Assembly (NCBI GenBank): GCA_025738555.1
Contig: JAOVFP010000004.1
Location: forward strand, 5,146,001-5,210,000
DNA length: 64,000 nucleotides
Direction: 5' to 3'
DNA from: Cyathus striatus
Lineage: Eukaryota; Basidiomycota; Agaricomycetes; Agaricales; Nidulariaceae
The translations under genes were made by a program, and so were the position numbers. A model generated the notes under the pieces. The model saw only the letters and a list, made by a program, of their open reading frames with translations. It did not search any database and was not told the origin of the DNA. Each line of letters starts with the position of its first letter. The first letter of the stretch is position 1. Of the stretch, positions 36,093 through 48,045 are shown piece after piece.

Positions 36093-37261
36093 CTATATAT
36101 GTATATTCGCCTCACCAATGGAACTAACTTTTAATTCCAAAGTTTCATAGCCGTATTAATTAACAGGACACACCTTTCGTTAAGGGAGGCTGGTCAAGCA
36201 ATCCCTGAGAAATCGCAAGCTCGCGGATGTATCCCAGTAGAAATCATCGTGGCACGCGACGTGATAACAAATGTACTATAAGATAAAGAATACATGAAAT
36301 TGATTACTTTTGCACCGCAGCAGGCTATATATATATGTAATGAAAATGATGAATTTGGCCGAAAGGAAGGACAACACAGCATCAGTTCGGACAACTACAA
36401 CGTTACCGCATTGGCCCAAGTGCCAACACCACGCCATACCACGGTGCGCGCTCCTCGCGAGATGCCTCCGATACTATTCTCCCCTGGTGCCGTGCCTCGG
36501 TACGACATCCCGGGGATCTTTTATATAGCCGACGGACACATCTCTGCTCAATTTTTACTTCTCTTTTACTTTACGTACCTTACTACACTGTATTTCACAA
36601 GTAGACGCTACATTGTCGCGACATATGGTACCCCATAACCGACATAGAATAAAGGATTTCAATATATATATATATGTAATGAAGTTGAGAGGAGTGCTGT
36701 GTTCATATTCTGTGGGTCTTGGAATGCATTTAAAGGTTAGTGATACACGTACAGTATAGTAGAAAAGGTTAGGCATAAATGCCGTATGCGTAAGGCTTGC
36801 ATCGATTACTGTTACTTAGGGTTGGTATTTTAATTTGCGTGGCAGTACTAAGGCTGTACTACTTACCTGAAAGCTATGTATGATCTATTATTTCTGACGC
36901 ACAACATGCATTACGCATGTTTGTCAACATGTCTATCTGATTCTGGTGTCTCTCTTCGCTCTCTTTTTGTGAATTTATTATGGTTAAGTGTTAGGTTGAT
37001 TGCATTAAGTACGAAAAATGAATGAAGCTCTATGAAGTCGAGTAGTTACTGTATGCGTGATTATAACATATGCATAAGCGTTTATATACTACGTAAGTCT
37101 CGTATATACTTACTAGTTTGACCTGTCAACACGTCACTCATCAATGGAGCGAATAGTACTACTAAATATGGCGTTTCTTGACATTAGAGTTCTCATTCAC
37201 AGCACTGACATCCAAGTATACAAGTTAGAGAAGAGATGCATCAGATAGACATTTCATTCTG
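36093..37261. other. Intergenic, nothing recognised
   Basis: Contains a short (AT)n run at ~36661-36675. The frame at 36294-36638 has no family-like content. Confidence 0.45.
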
Positions 37262-38939
37262 ATGCTTCTCCTCTTCCTCTTCCTTTCGTTGTTAAACTTG
37301 CTATACAGTGGGCTTTCCACTGGCACTCCGATTCCCTTCGAAGATTTAGAACCTACCAGCAAAAGCAACCCTTCGAATCCCCTTGTAAAACCTAGCTTCT
37401 TTGTATTTGATCAAACACGTGGGGTGCGAGAGATCGTGTGGAGTTGTCTCGCTACGACATTCGCTTGCACGTGGATTGCTGTCCACCCAAATATTCCTGC
37501 CTTAGAAGAATCATGGTGGACAGTTAATCAACGCCGGTTAAAAACCATGTTATGGGCACTCATTGTACCGGAGATGATTATGTGGTGGGCGCTGAGGCAG
37601 GCAGCAGGTGCCAGTAGAATTCAAGAAAAACATAAAGGTAAAGATTTCAGTGTTTATATAATCATATTGTGTATTTGATGTTAGATTTGTAGGAAATAGC
37701 TGGACAAAATGCCACGGATTCTTTATACAGATGGGAGGCTTCGTACTATCCGAGCCCGGGGGAGGGGAGAGAACTCTAAGTGTAGACGAATTGGAGGAAT
37801 TACACCAAGCAGGCAAAGTTAGTTGGCCTACAATTACGCAGGAAGAAATCTGGGACAAAAGTAAAGGAGACCTTCTCGCTAAATCTTTTATTATGTTTCA
37901 AGCTTTGTGGTTCATCATTCAGTGCATCTTACGGGCTTTAAACGAGCTTACCGTTACGGAGCTCGAGCTGGTCACTCTTGGATACGCAATCCTGAATGCG
38001 TTTATATATGCACTCTGGTGGAACAAGCCTCTGGATGTGAGGCACCCAGTCCTCATTGAAAGCTTGTTAACGCCTAACTCCGAAGAGTCCTATTGCGTAG
38101 AAACAATTCGCCTCTCAGTAGATATCTCTGATTCAGATACAATATCAAAAGAAGATACCGAACTTCCCGTACTTGCCATTGTTGTCAGTGCTGATGATAA
38201 CATCGACATACTCAGTGCCGACTCTTCTACAATTCATTCAGAGCTGGTATCTTCATCACCAGCGAAGGATAATGTGGATGAATTACCTGATAACATAGCA
38301 GATTACACCCAGAAGGTTCTCTCGAAATTCTGGAAGTCAGTCACATATGAAATCGCTGACTTTGTTGGCGCTCTGCGCGAAGAGATACATAAACAGGGAA
38401 CAATTAAAGCGCTAAAGGATGTGCTACTGATAAGACCATTTTCTAGTCTAATTGTTGATCCACTATGCGAACTTAGTCGCTGTGACACCATTCCCGCAAA
38501 TGCTCGCCGTGTACCAACATTCTATGCTGCTGAGGTAGTACCCCCAGCAAATCGACCTAGCTCTCATCCAGTATCGGAGAACATGCGATGGTTTTCCTGC
38601 TTCGCTATTCCTGTAGGTGCTATCCACTTTACAGCAAACATGTCAGCATTCCCCACCGATTCCGAGCGTGTGCTTTGGGTCACTGCTTCATTGTTAACAT
38701 CTGTACTTCCTATTCTTTTCACCTTGGTTTCTCCGGTCGTGGCACACGGGTTGACTTCCTCTGGACCATTACGATTTATCCAAGGGCTGGGTAGTAGCAA
38801 AGCTTTCGTAATAATTGGGATCACACTATATACGGTCTCTAGGATTATGTTGTTGGTTCAAGCTTTGGCATTACTCAGATCACTCCCTCCGAAAGCGTTG
38901 CTAAGCATACCTTGGATGGAGTATTTCCCGCATTTATAG
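37262..38939 (+). CDS. Basidiomycete multi-pass membrane protein of unknown function, 540 aa
   Basis: Two exons, 37262-37637 and 37693-38939, join G|GA at a GTAAAG...TTTGTAG intron of 55 nt; 1623 nt in phase. An N-terminal signal-like stretch (LLLFLFLSLLNLLYSG) is followed by helices around EIVWSCLATTFACTW, TMLWALIVPEMIMWWAL, SFIMFQALWFIIQCIL and LELVTLGYAILNAFIYALWW, then NKPLDVRHPV. A ~190-residue polar, Ser/Asp-rich loop separates these from three C-terminal helices (WFSCFAIPVGAIHF, VTASLLTSVLPILFTLV, AFVIIGITLYTVSRIML). The pattern W-T-x-C-H-G-F-F-x-Q-M-G-G-F followed by ELxxL and a WW-K-P-L-D motif matches a widespread uncharacterised Agaricomycete family I remember without a name. Looks intact. 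Confidence 0.8.
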
Positions 38940-40627
38940 TTTATCAGTCATTTCGTTTCCAGTTAACATGTTAGAGATCTTACTAGTAGTGTAAGGGTGT
39001 AAGGTTATCATAAGTACTACCATTTACCAAACTGTACATATATAAATGAACACAGACAAATTGATGATGAAGTGTTAACGACTCGGAGAAAGTGGGTGTC
39101 ATAAGTTCAATGCGAGCAAATGAAACGCTCTCAGCCAGTGATAATGATAGTTGCGTGATGCGTCATCGATTCAACATCGTAGTTTAACGTCTGAGGAAAA
39201 CTTCCGACCTTCGCATGGAATGGTATTCAAAGAATTGCAGTTCAAGGCGAAGACTTGCACTGGACCAATCGTATGGGAACGGTCATTTTTTCATGAAGTC
39301 ACGCAGACTTCATGTGCGCCCATTATGTTCAGGGCCCAGAACGGATGAGTCAGTATCGCTCTGCCTCGATTTCGCGAGGTAGTATTGACTTAATCCTTAT
39401 ATCATCTTTTATTCAGTCGGTGTGGATCCAGTGGTTCTGATTGCTGCTGGACTCCACCCCTTTTGGTTCATAGAAGATTGCAAGGCATGATTACATCGCA
39501 TCCCTCGTCCTCCTGCACCAGGTTTGGTGTTGCGGTTTTTTATGTTTATTCATTTCGCCGATCCCCCGTTCTCCGGTTCCAGACAGGTATCTTGACGACG
39601 TTCTGAGCATTCGCTCGCACCCACCCACCCAATTTCCCTAATTATTTACTCTTTTTGCACCGCCTTTTATTCCTTTTTCTTCGTTTATTCTTTATTCTTA
39701 CGACCTATCTTTTCTCTCCGATTCTTTCTCCTCGAATCTACATACTATTTTCTCTGTGCGGCTTCGTATGTGGTGGTAATATATCATATGTGACCGTGAT
39801 GGTGCTATCGCTCATGCTTTAGACGAGCGGTACGCACTGTTTCTCCTACTCTCTCTATCGCGAGTCAGTACGATTGGACTATTAATACTGCAGTCTATTA
39901 ATACATCAGGATAATTATAGTACTTCCCATTCAACAGCTCCCGAGCTCGAATCCCAACCCAGCTACCCCATAACTTGTCTCAGCTATGGCCCTCGACAAC
40001 GCCTGGACCAAGTTCCACGGGTCATCTGAATAACAGACAGCTGTAAGACAACTCTTCAAAATTGCACAGCATCACCGATGGCATCACAGCAACTATGAGC
40101 TCAACCAATAGGTTGATAGCACGTTGACTCCGACTCTGTACATGCCGCTGCCTCCCGTTCGCTCGCAGCTGCTCGTCGCCATTAGTCGTCGCTATAACTC
40201 GATTGATTGATGCTACTGAGGAAGTGGTTTTTTCTTATTCCCCGGCAGCGTAGAACAAATATATATATATAAACTGCATATTCACCTTTTCCCAGGTAGA
40301 ACACCACTGGCTTACTTCCATTGTCGAAAGCTTCCCTCCAAGTTCGACTCATAGTCTTCAGGTAATCCTAGAAGACTATACTTCACCTATTCTCCTTCTT
40401 CACATCGACAACTCGTAAGGACCTAGCAATAGACAGACGCTCTTGCTTTCCGTACGCACTCTGAGTCTGCACTCCTTCGGAATATTAGTCACGCTTACAA
40501 AACTACCACAAAAATCAATTCGACGATAGCAGATGTACAAGATTGAGCCAAAGTACTCAGTCACAGCTACAAAAATTTACATATAAACAGTAGTATTCAC
40601 AAAAAATGCTGTATTCGTCATTCGTGG
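38940..40627. other. Intergenic; promoter-like elements but no gene recognised
   Basis: A (TA)n run ending TATATAAAC lies at ~40258-40272. A short hairpin CTGCCTCG...CGAGGTAG sits near 39361-39382. Pyrimidine-rich stretches at 39640-39760 and 40370-40400 look promoter-like. I cannot support any coding or RNA gene. Confidence 0.4.
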
Positions 40628-41717
40628 TCATTCATTCCAATTATTGCTGTTGTGTTCGGTTGATTGATCCACCGTCGTAGAAAGACTAGCACATATGCAG
40701 GATTCTGAAGCCTCTTCCAATTTTATCTCAGTTCTTGCAAGGATAGTCGCACTCAAGTCACCCACCTTTTTCAACTTGTCTGGCGCCGGTTCAGTCTCCG
40801 CCCTCTCCGTCATGTCCGGTCCCGTCTGCGAGGAGGTTGAAGTGTATCCATTACCTTCAAGTTGCATTACGGTATCATCCATTATTGGTGCATCTTCGAT
40901 AAGGTCGCTTTCTGTCTCCATTCGTGGACATTTCTGCCTCATCTGACGTGTCGTCGAAGTGTCCCCAAGATCGCAGGGCTTGCGAAGGTCCCTGCATCGA
41001 AGGCAAGGATGCCACTGAAATTTGTTACGTCGATTCAATACACGTCGCCAGCATGTAATCTTGTTGTCGTTGCAGTGGGTACAGCGTGTCTCTTCGTTAT
41101 CTTCCCATCGCATTTTGAATGCATAATTATAGCCGTCATTATGTGGGTTACGCTAGAAATGGAATAAAAATCAAATGAACTATAAACCTACACAAACAAA
41201 AAAATCATACACGGTCTGAATGTCCCTTTTCTCGCTCAGGGAACTTGAACTTTTCCACTGCATCCTTTATCTCCTAGGCACTTGTATTAGCTTTATAGTC
41301 ATGAATGAATGCAGTATCAACTTGCCTTCTCCAACTCTATTCGCATATCGTCATCCGAATCGTTCACCTTCCTCTTCGTGGTCTGAAACACCACCTGTCG
41401 TGCTTCAACGCATCGCCTTCGCTCTTCGTCTTCCCGACGCTTCTGTTCAGCTTCCTCCTTCTCCAATCGCTGTCGCTTCTCCTGCTGCCCTTTGCCATCC
41501 TCTTAAGCATTTTTATTTCCTGTTCGCGCGTAGCTTTATTCTTCATGTATGCCAACTTCTTTTCTTCGCAGTATAATTTCTTCTCTAAAAACTCTGCTTG
41601 CCCCCTGGTGAATGATGCTTTATGCCTTGCAATATCTACTTCTTCCTCAACTTGTATACATTTTTAAGCCAGTAGCGCCTCGTAGTTGATATCGAAGGGA
41701 TCATTGTTGGCGGTCAT
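40628..41717 (-). pseudogene. Broken paralogue of the Cys6 protein gene at 42263-43235
   Basis: The minus strand starts at 41717 with a 17-codon match to the paralogue's N-terminus, then a TAA at 41664-41666 where the paralogue has Glu. The frame continues with KKLAYMKNKATREQE. Near 41485-41500 it must shift by one to continue QQEKRQRLEKEEAEQKRRED and CVEARQVVFQ. A GCAAGT donor (41320-41325) and CTAG acceptor bound a 52-nt GC-AG intron. Then DAVEKFKF, another intron, and a clean last exon with HNDGYNYAFKMRWEDNEET and C-x2-C-x6-C-x15-C-x2-C-x6-C (CTHC..C..CLRC..C). That spacing is the Zn2Cys6 pattern with a longer loop. The C-terminus is acidic and Ser/Thr-rich. Two lesions make a functional product unlikely. 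Confidence 0.75.
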
Positions 41718-42262
41718 GATGGTAGTAGGTAAAGAAGCAGTAAGTAGTCGTCATCATTCTCGTTCTTCGAATCAAATCTAGCAAATGTAAATAATACCAA
41801 ATTTATAGTTATATTATGGTATATGACGTGGACGTCAAGTTGGATTACCGTGTCAAGCATATGGATCGTTTAATAAGTAGTCTATTTGATATTTGGTAGT
41901 GTTTCAATAACTTCAAAAGTCTGTAATTCAGGGTGACCATCAGTCAACTATAAAGCCCCATAGACATGTAATAAGATGTACATCGGTCACACGACTCGGC
42001 CCCGGTTTCGTGCAGCCTCGAAATACTGACATATACTTCCGCGACATGATTGACTTTGAATTTATAGACTACAATTATTCCCATAGTACTGAGATCAGCT
42101 GAATACCTGTGTCAAGTTCGTCAACATTGTCAAATACGGTGATGGTGATACTTTAGCACTTTAACATACAACACTCGGAAGAAGCCATGAAATTGAATTT
42201 TTTAATATAGCAAAGCTCTCGACCCTGCACAACAAGTAGGCAGTTTTAAAATTTCAGACTCT
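41718..42262. other. Spacer between the paralogous Cys6 genes
   Basis: No gene seen; holds the promoter of the broken copy and the 3' side of the intact one. Confidence 0.45.
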
Positions 42263-43235
42263 TCAGTTAGAAACCACGTCGGGAGTTCCTTCCTCAAGGT
42301 CTGACTCCGGTGTATCATAGTTTGGGTCCGAGCTTGGTTCGACATCCAGGTCCAGGTTTCGAACTTGAGTGGAGTTTTCCGAAATGCGCTGTGAAACGTC
42401 GGCGTGATAGTGAACCATAGTACGTCTGCGTAAACGGTAAACCGTTGGATTTTCATCTTCACTGTCAGACACCACCACTGCGCGTCTCCGTTTCCTCTCC
42501 AACTGCCCTGTGGATGAACATGCCATACCCAAGTTACAACCTTCATAACTTGAAATATCGGTGCACCTAAGACAAGAACGAAGTGATTTGAACCTCGAAT
42601 AATCGAAGCCCTTCGGAGTTAGTGTGCGTCGCCAGCAGATCTTTCCAGCCGCAATACAGCAGGCGCACATAGTTTCTTCGTCGTCTTCCCATCGTGTGCC
42701 GATGGCATAGTTATAGCCATCCTCAAATGGGTTATACTGTTTGGCAAGATCAATTATATATCTCGACATGAATAAAACAAGGCATACACGGTGAGGATCC
42801 TCCTTTTCCCGTTCCCGCACATTTTCCATCGCATCTTCTATGTCCTGAGTCTTTAGCATTAGCTGTAAGTATATCGTAAATTATAGCACTCAAACTCTCC
42901 TTTTCCAGTGCTCTTCTTTCATGATCGTTTGGAGGGGCTGGCGTCTTCCGCATCTTCAATCCCCCCCCCAAAATCACTTGCCTTGCCTCTACACGCTTTC
43001 TTCTCGCCTCGCCATCGCGTCGCTTCCGCTCCTTCCTCAGCTGTTCCTTCGCATTCTCCTCAAGCTCCTGTAGCTTCTTATCCCGTTCGACTTTCGTCAG
43101 CTCGTACTCCTCTTCTGCGCGCATGTACTCTGCAGTTGTACTCACAAACGCCTCCTCTTCTTCTTTGGCGACTTGACGTAGCTCGGCTAACATGACACTG
43201 TAGTCAATTCCAGATGGGTCCTTGTTGGACGACAT
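42263..43235 (-). CDS. Coiled-coil protein with a Zn2Cys6-like cluster, 288 aa
   Basis: Model (-): 42900-43235, 42788-42844, 42263-42736; 867 nt, phases agree. Residues 10-90 are a charged coiled coil (QVAKEEEEAF, ELTKVERDKKLQELEENAKE). Next come DIEDAMENVREREKEDPHR and GYNYAIGTRWEDDEETMC. The metal cluster is C-x2-C-x6-C-x18-C-x2-C-x8-C (CACC..C..CLRC..C). The tail is basic (ERKRRR) then acidic. Zn2Cys6 proteins are fungal DNA-binding regulators, but the loop is long, so DNA binding is an inference. The first intron (42845-42899) starts GAGAGT where the paralogue has GCAAGT, and no GT donor restores the same phase, so splicing here is either GA-AG or defective. Confidence 0.65.
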
Positions 43236-43369
43236 TGTTGACCGCTTATCGGAGCAAATCCTGCTATTGTAAAGGCAGGAGGTATGTACAGCAGCGTGGT
43301 AAAAGTGTAGGATGAGCGAATTGAAAGCGAACGCCGGGCCCGAACACTCAGTACTCAGTACTTACACCT
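43236..43369. other. Promoter side of the intact Cys6 gene
   Basis: Short spacer; no TATA box of the usual form seen. Confidence 0.35.
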
Positions 43370-44635
43370 GTGCGGTCTGTATTTGTTTGGTATTTGTACC
43401 TGCTACCTAGTACCTACACCTTCCGCCCGCAACACGCTGCTTCAGGCGGGCTGCCGAACACAAGCCGAACATCCCAAGCAAATCCCCAAGTTCACTACTT
43501 ACACTTGACTTACAAACTAGCACTGTTCACCATGCCGTATCTACGCCCACGTCCGTCCACAAGAAGGACAATGCTTTACCTGGTTAGGATTGTTGCATAT
43601 TACACAAAGGGTAGTGGGCTTACCTTCAGTCCATAGGAAACGCATCATGCCAAGGCAGGTTGGAGGCAAAGAACTTGCAGGAACCACGACGGAGCTCGAA
43701 CTTCGTAAGGGATCACCGGAAATTTGATGGATGGCGAAAGTTCGTTAGGGTACAAGGTATTATGGCTCATGGGAGAGGTGTTGGAAAGCAAATATCGGTA
43801 TGTGTTTCAGTGTACTCATTCTAAAGTACTCTGCTGACTATTTATAGAAATCATGAACGCTAAATGCATCACTGAAAGCGATTAGACACATTGCAGGTAG
43901 ATTTGCACAGAACATTTGGAGCGTTACGAAGTTCTATGCGGAGGTGATGCCATAACAACACCGAGGATCTCAAACCATCGTTACTTCGTGCCCATTCTTC
44001 GAGGGTGCACCACAATCTGAAATGTAGATTGTAGTGTGGATTGTTGCTACACCCCGCCGCGACGTACTAACGACAATCTCATTCGATAAGTGCGGTGTTC
44101 AGTTGTGTTTTCTGCAAAAACCCGTCCCAACGTACTAAGCTGTATCTTTAGACCGGGCTCTATAATCATACAGAGTGTTCTGGGCCGCGACAGGACATTC
44201 TCTTTCTGAGAGTGCGCAAGGGCAGAATAACCTGCCAGCCCATGTTCATTCTCGGATTGTTCTTCCATCCGTGTTCGTGTTTTTCCTCATTGGACCGTCG
44301 GGACCTTTCCCGTGAGTCACGAGCCTTCTGCATTTGTATTTTGCTCCTAAGACAAATATTTCCATGTCGCGTGTGTATTGGAATTTATAACGCCTGGCTC
44401 AAATCTCATCAATCTTTTTACTCATGTTTGTGATTATAATCTGTATACTCTTTCCGCGTCTCAGGTACGCCAGTCCCGGTCTGTCACTACTCACATGATC
44501 TCACATACGTATTTCACAGCGGACGATTAAAGTAAACCAACGTATAGGTTATGCATTAGTACTGATAGCGTATTTTAGCCACCACTACAAAGTTGCTTTA
44601 ACACGACACATAGGGTTAATTAAGACTGTAGGAGG
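43370..44635. repeat. Dispersed ~1.2-kb duplication, copy 1
   Basis: Matches 50770-52075 in the same orientation, offset drifting from 7356 to 7445 bp. Anchors: GTTCACCATGCC at 43524 and 50880; CGTTACTTCGT then CCCATTCTTCGA near 43978 and 51382; GTAGATTGTAGTGTG near 44024 and 51426; ACTGATAG.GTATTTTAGCC at 44561 and 52006. I see no intact gene; the short frames are not conserved between copies. Confidence 0.6.
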
Positions 44636-46379
44636 AAATATCTCCCGGAATCTCTCATGATCTTGCAAGAAACATAGGTCCCCATAGTGGAATTACGGTA
44701 GCAATGTCCTGAGCTTGTCCAAGTTCACCAGTTTTACCAGGCGATATCCTGTGATTAAGAAGCACTTCTCAATCAATCGCTCATGCTTGCAGAGCGTGTC
44801 TCAAAGCCTCAAGAACTTGAACCTATCACGTAACCCACCGTCGGAACTTGGACGATTCTAAGAATCACTCTCCTTCGTTAACTTAAGGTTGATTTCAGGT
44901 CACCGGCCAATTCGAAGCTCGATGGAGACATTTTTCATTTTGTCTCTTCTCGAAGTAATCCCAGGCAGTTACTTGCAATCATTCGTCTATGTATCTCAAC
45001 CTCGCATCCCCTCTTAAGGCCTAGGTATCTCTGATCATAGTAATTCATGAAGAGATCCAGATGTCTAATCGGCGACGCGATGCATCGCACTTCTCTGTCT
45101 CAGTAGCTTCTGGCAGTTCTGGCCATGGGAGTCTTCTTAAGTGCCTGAGGCTGACCCTCTGTGGACCGTCAGACTGACACTACTGTTTTGTTTAACTTTT
45201 TCATCAAGTTTTTATAGTCTATTAAATGCTCAAGGACAATTCCGAAGCTAATAAATGACTAGAACTCAGTCATCTGAATATACTTATACACAGATGAGTA
45301 CGTCTTGAGCACCATTGATCACTTGACACGAAAAGCCTGAAATACTACATAGATGCGCTTAAAACAGTGCGCTGCTTGCTTACTTTTTGTTTGACCGGCG
45401 GACGCATGGGTGGCCTTCAGTGCGCTACAATTGGTGGAACTGTGTGTTAATATTCGATCTCTCATACAACATCATAGCAATTCTAGTTAGGGCCTCCCTC
45501 CGGTGACGGAAACTGAGTGAAATTAGAAGGAGGAGTCAACGGAGCAGATTGGCATGACCGTAAGTAAGATCTCATGCATCATGGGCGAACTGACTTGGGC
45601 CGATCGCAATGGCCAAGAATGGCCATTATCCGTATTGGTGATTGACGGTCATAAGCTGCCAATAATGTACGGTGACTTCCTTGTTTAATCTACGATGCGA
45701 TTTTAGTCTCCGCTCAACACACCCACGTGAGATGCGGTTTCTCTTTCCAGGATTTCCAACGATACTATTGAAGGGATGCCCTATTGCAGGTTGTGAAATT
45801 GAACCCTAACTGCCATACGACTGTTTCAGAGTGCTGTTCTCATATTAATGATAAATTTCCTCAGGTCCTACCTCAGCCTTCCTCAAGTACCTCTATCAGT
45901 GGTCCATTTGATCTAGCAGCTTGATCACTCCGGTTGCAAATCGTCCTGTTTTTCGAACCTTGATGGATCTCTGTGTATTTGTCATATTCCCTAGTTACCA
46001 CATAAAAGATACGAACTTATCACTCCAGAGGCTCTCCAGTGGCTCTTCACAGTCAATTCGACAAATTGTTGCACGGGAACCTATAACACACCCATCATGT
46101 GTTCTCCTGATGGTACATAGGCTATTCTGATTTCGCTTCTCAAGCCTGCACTCAAAGTTATCAGCGGGTCTTCGTTCAAGGTTCAAGCGCACTTCTAGAA
46201 TGCTGTTACTTAATTACAGTACAACTACCCAGGAACCTATTCCTGTGCTTATAATGAATTTTGTGGTACAGCTCTTTGCACATGTGATTCATCACCCCAT
46301 GCCGGTTAAGTATATCTTACCATTTTGCCCCTAATCTTCTCCCTAATCCCAATCTAATCCAATCCTTTAAGTTTATCCA
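44636..46379. other. No gene recognised
   Basis: Near 44790-44860 on + a short leucine-rich stretch (SLKNLNLSRN) is followed at once by stops. It could be a remnant of an F-box/LRR gene but there is too little to call. The rest shows nothing. Confidence 0.35.
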
Positions 46380-48045
46380 CTAGCTATTGTATAGGATGTA
46401 GCGTGTTTCTAGGAAATATACGTCAAATATACTCTTACATGCCCGCCTTGATATCACGCTCATGCGACTTGATGTCCCCATCGCTTCCCCGTGGTCGAAC
46501 ATATCGCGAACCTAAATAAGACAAATAATCAGCGCTAGATATCGGGCATTCAGATTAAACTCACATCAATTTGCTGGACGGTTTCGATGTGAGTATGGAC
46601 CTGTATATTGTTGGTATATGCTCCGAGCTCGACATTGTCGTGCTGTGGATATTGTTAGTAGGCATTGATATTCGTTAAGAACGGCGGAATTTACTCACCC
46701 TGTTACGGGATGATGGATCACTATTGTATCGACCACCGCGAAGCGAGTGCCTGGCATTCAGCGTCCACATCATAGAAAAGGCATATAATTTGGGTAAAGC
46801 CATGTTGAATGCCGTCGATATGAGTTTGTCGTCGCCCGAATAAAGTTGAGAAAAGATAAGGTTAAACATGGCACTGCAGAAAGATTCTTAGCGATTACTA
46901 AAGATACGAAGAAATGATATGTGTACCATAACGCAGCAGGAGCGGCGGTTTGGAATGTGAGGCGAACGAGAGCACTAATGAGACCCACAGTTCTTTATGA
47001 ATGGATCGGTAAGTTGATGCATCGTGTTAGTTAGATATTATACTCACTGAGGAAGAACGTCTTTCTTTGTCCGGAACAGACAGAAGGCGGTGACACAGGT
47101 AATTAAGAAATCCCCCGCTTATTTAATTAATAGGAATGTCAGCTGTTTGAGTCTCATGTATGCGACCGGTAAAAACTTACCGAACACACTACTGAGATGG
47201 TTTGCGACTGTTGATAAGCATAGAATAATGAGAATGAAGTATTCGGATATCACTTGAAAGAAGCTCACTCACACCAAATGCCGGTTTTTACACCGGTACC
47301 AGAGCCGAGAGCGATGTAGTGCGTCTGGAGAAATAACCGCTAGCTTAACTCTTTTTCAAAAATTGAACCTCTGTAAATCGTACTCACCGCAACACATATT
47401 GAAACGTAGGAAAATACAATGACGACAGCAATTGGTGCGACCAATAACCAATTATACTTGGTCAACACCAATAGGCGATGCAAGAAAAATATCTGTACAT
47501 ATAGACCTATGGAAGCGACCTATTCGTAAAGAGGCATTAGTTCGAATCATATATTAGGTGTATGTTTAACTAACCATTAAAGAGCTCCCCGCTTGCCACC
47601 ATGTAGTGTAATTAAGCAGAATAGCCCCCGGAAGGTCCTCGAAGTGAAGAATTAAAAGAATCCAAATGAGTGCGCTAGTGCGAATCAGGTAGGTAAGTCA
47701 CGACATAAGAAATGATGGAGAAGAAACTTACAAAGACTGAATTGTTTTCAGTGTAGTCAAAAGTACCAATCCCGCGACAGCCAACTTAAGACCGAGCTTA
47801 TCGTTGGGGTTCCATTGATAATAATGAACGAACTAGCGATATTAAGTTAGAGATTGCTGTGGGGCGTCGCAAAAATGGCCGTACCTGGCAGAATAAAACG
47901 CCTTGAAATAGGAAGTCCAGGAAACTACCGATCAGCTGAATAAACTCAACCTTTGCGCAGTTCAATTGCAGAGAAAGAGAACGCTTACCCATGGCCCCAG
48001 CAGGAACAAAGCCTGCTGCAACTGTTCGTAGGTCATCTCCGCCAT
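46380..48045 (-). CDS. DUF6534 integral membrane protein, 12 exons, 351 aa
   Basis: Model (-): 47989-48045, 47885-47950, 47732-47832, 47575-47674, 47388-47519, 47273-47324, 47181-47207, 47048-47117, 46927-46992, 46699-46873, 46565-46642, 46380-46511. All junctions are GT-AG and the sum is 1056 nt. The order matches the basidiomycete DUF6534 seven-helix family: FIQLIGSFLDFLFQGVLFCQ, VHYYQWNPNDKLGLKLAVAG, a loop helix ending NYTTWWQAG, IGLYVQIFFLHRLLVLTKYN, IAVVIVFSYVSICVA, GDFLITCVTAFCLFRTKKD and the domain proper LISALVRLTFQTAAPAAL to FNMALPKLYAFSMMWTLNAR. The C-terminus is polar with DPSSRNR and two more small exons. Function unknown; looks intact. A GTAAGA in the last exon could instead start a further intron. 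Confidence 0.85.

Noticed and set aside
39361..39382. Hairpin CTGCCTCG/CGAGGTAG as an RNA gene
   Set aside because: A single short stem with no further conserved boxes; could be chance.
44700..45100. Leucine-rich stretch like an F-box/LRR tail on +
   Set aside because: Only about 20 good residues before stops; too little to support a gene.
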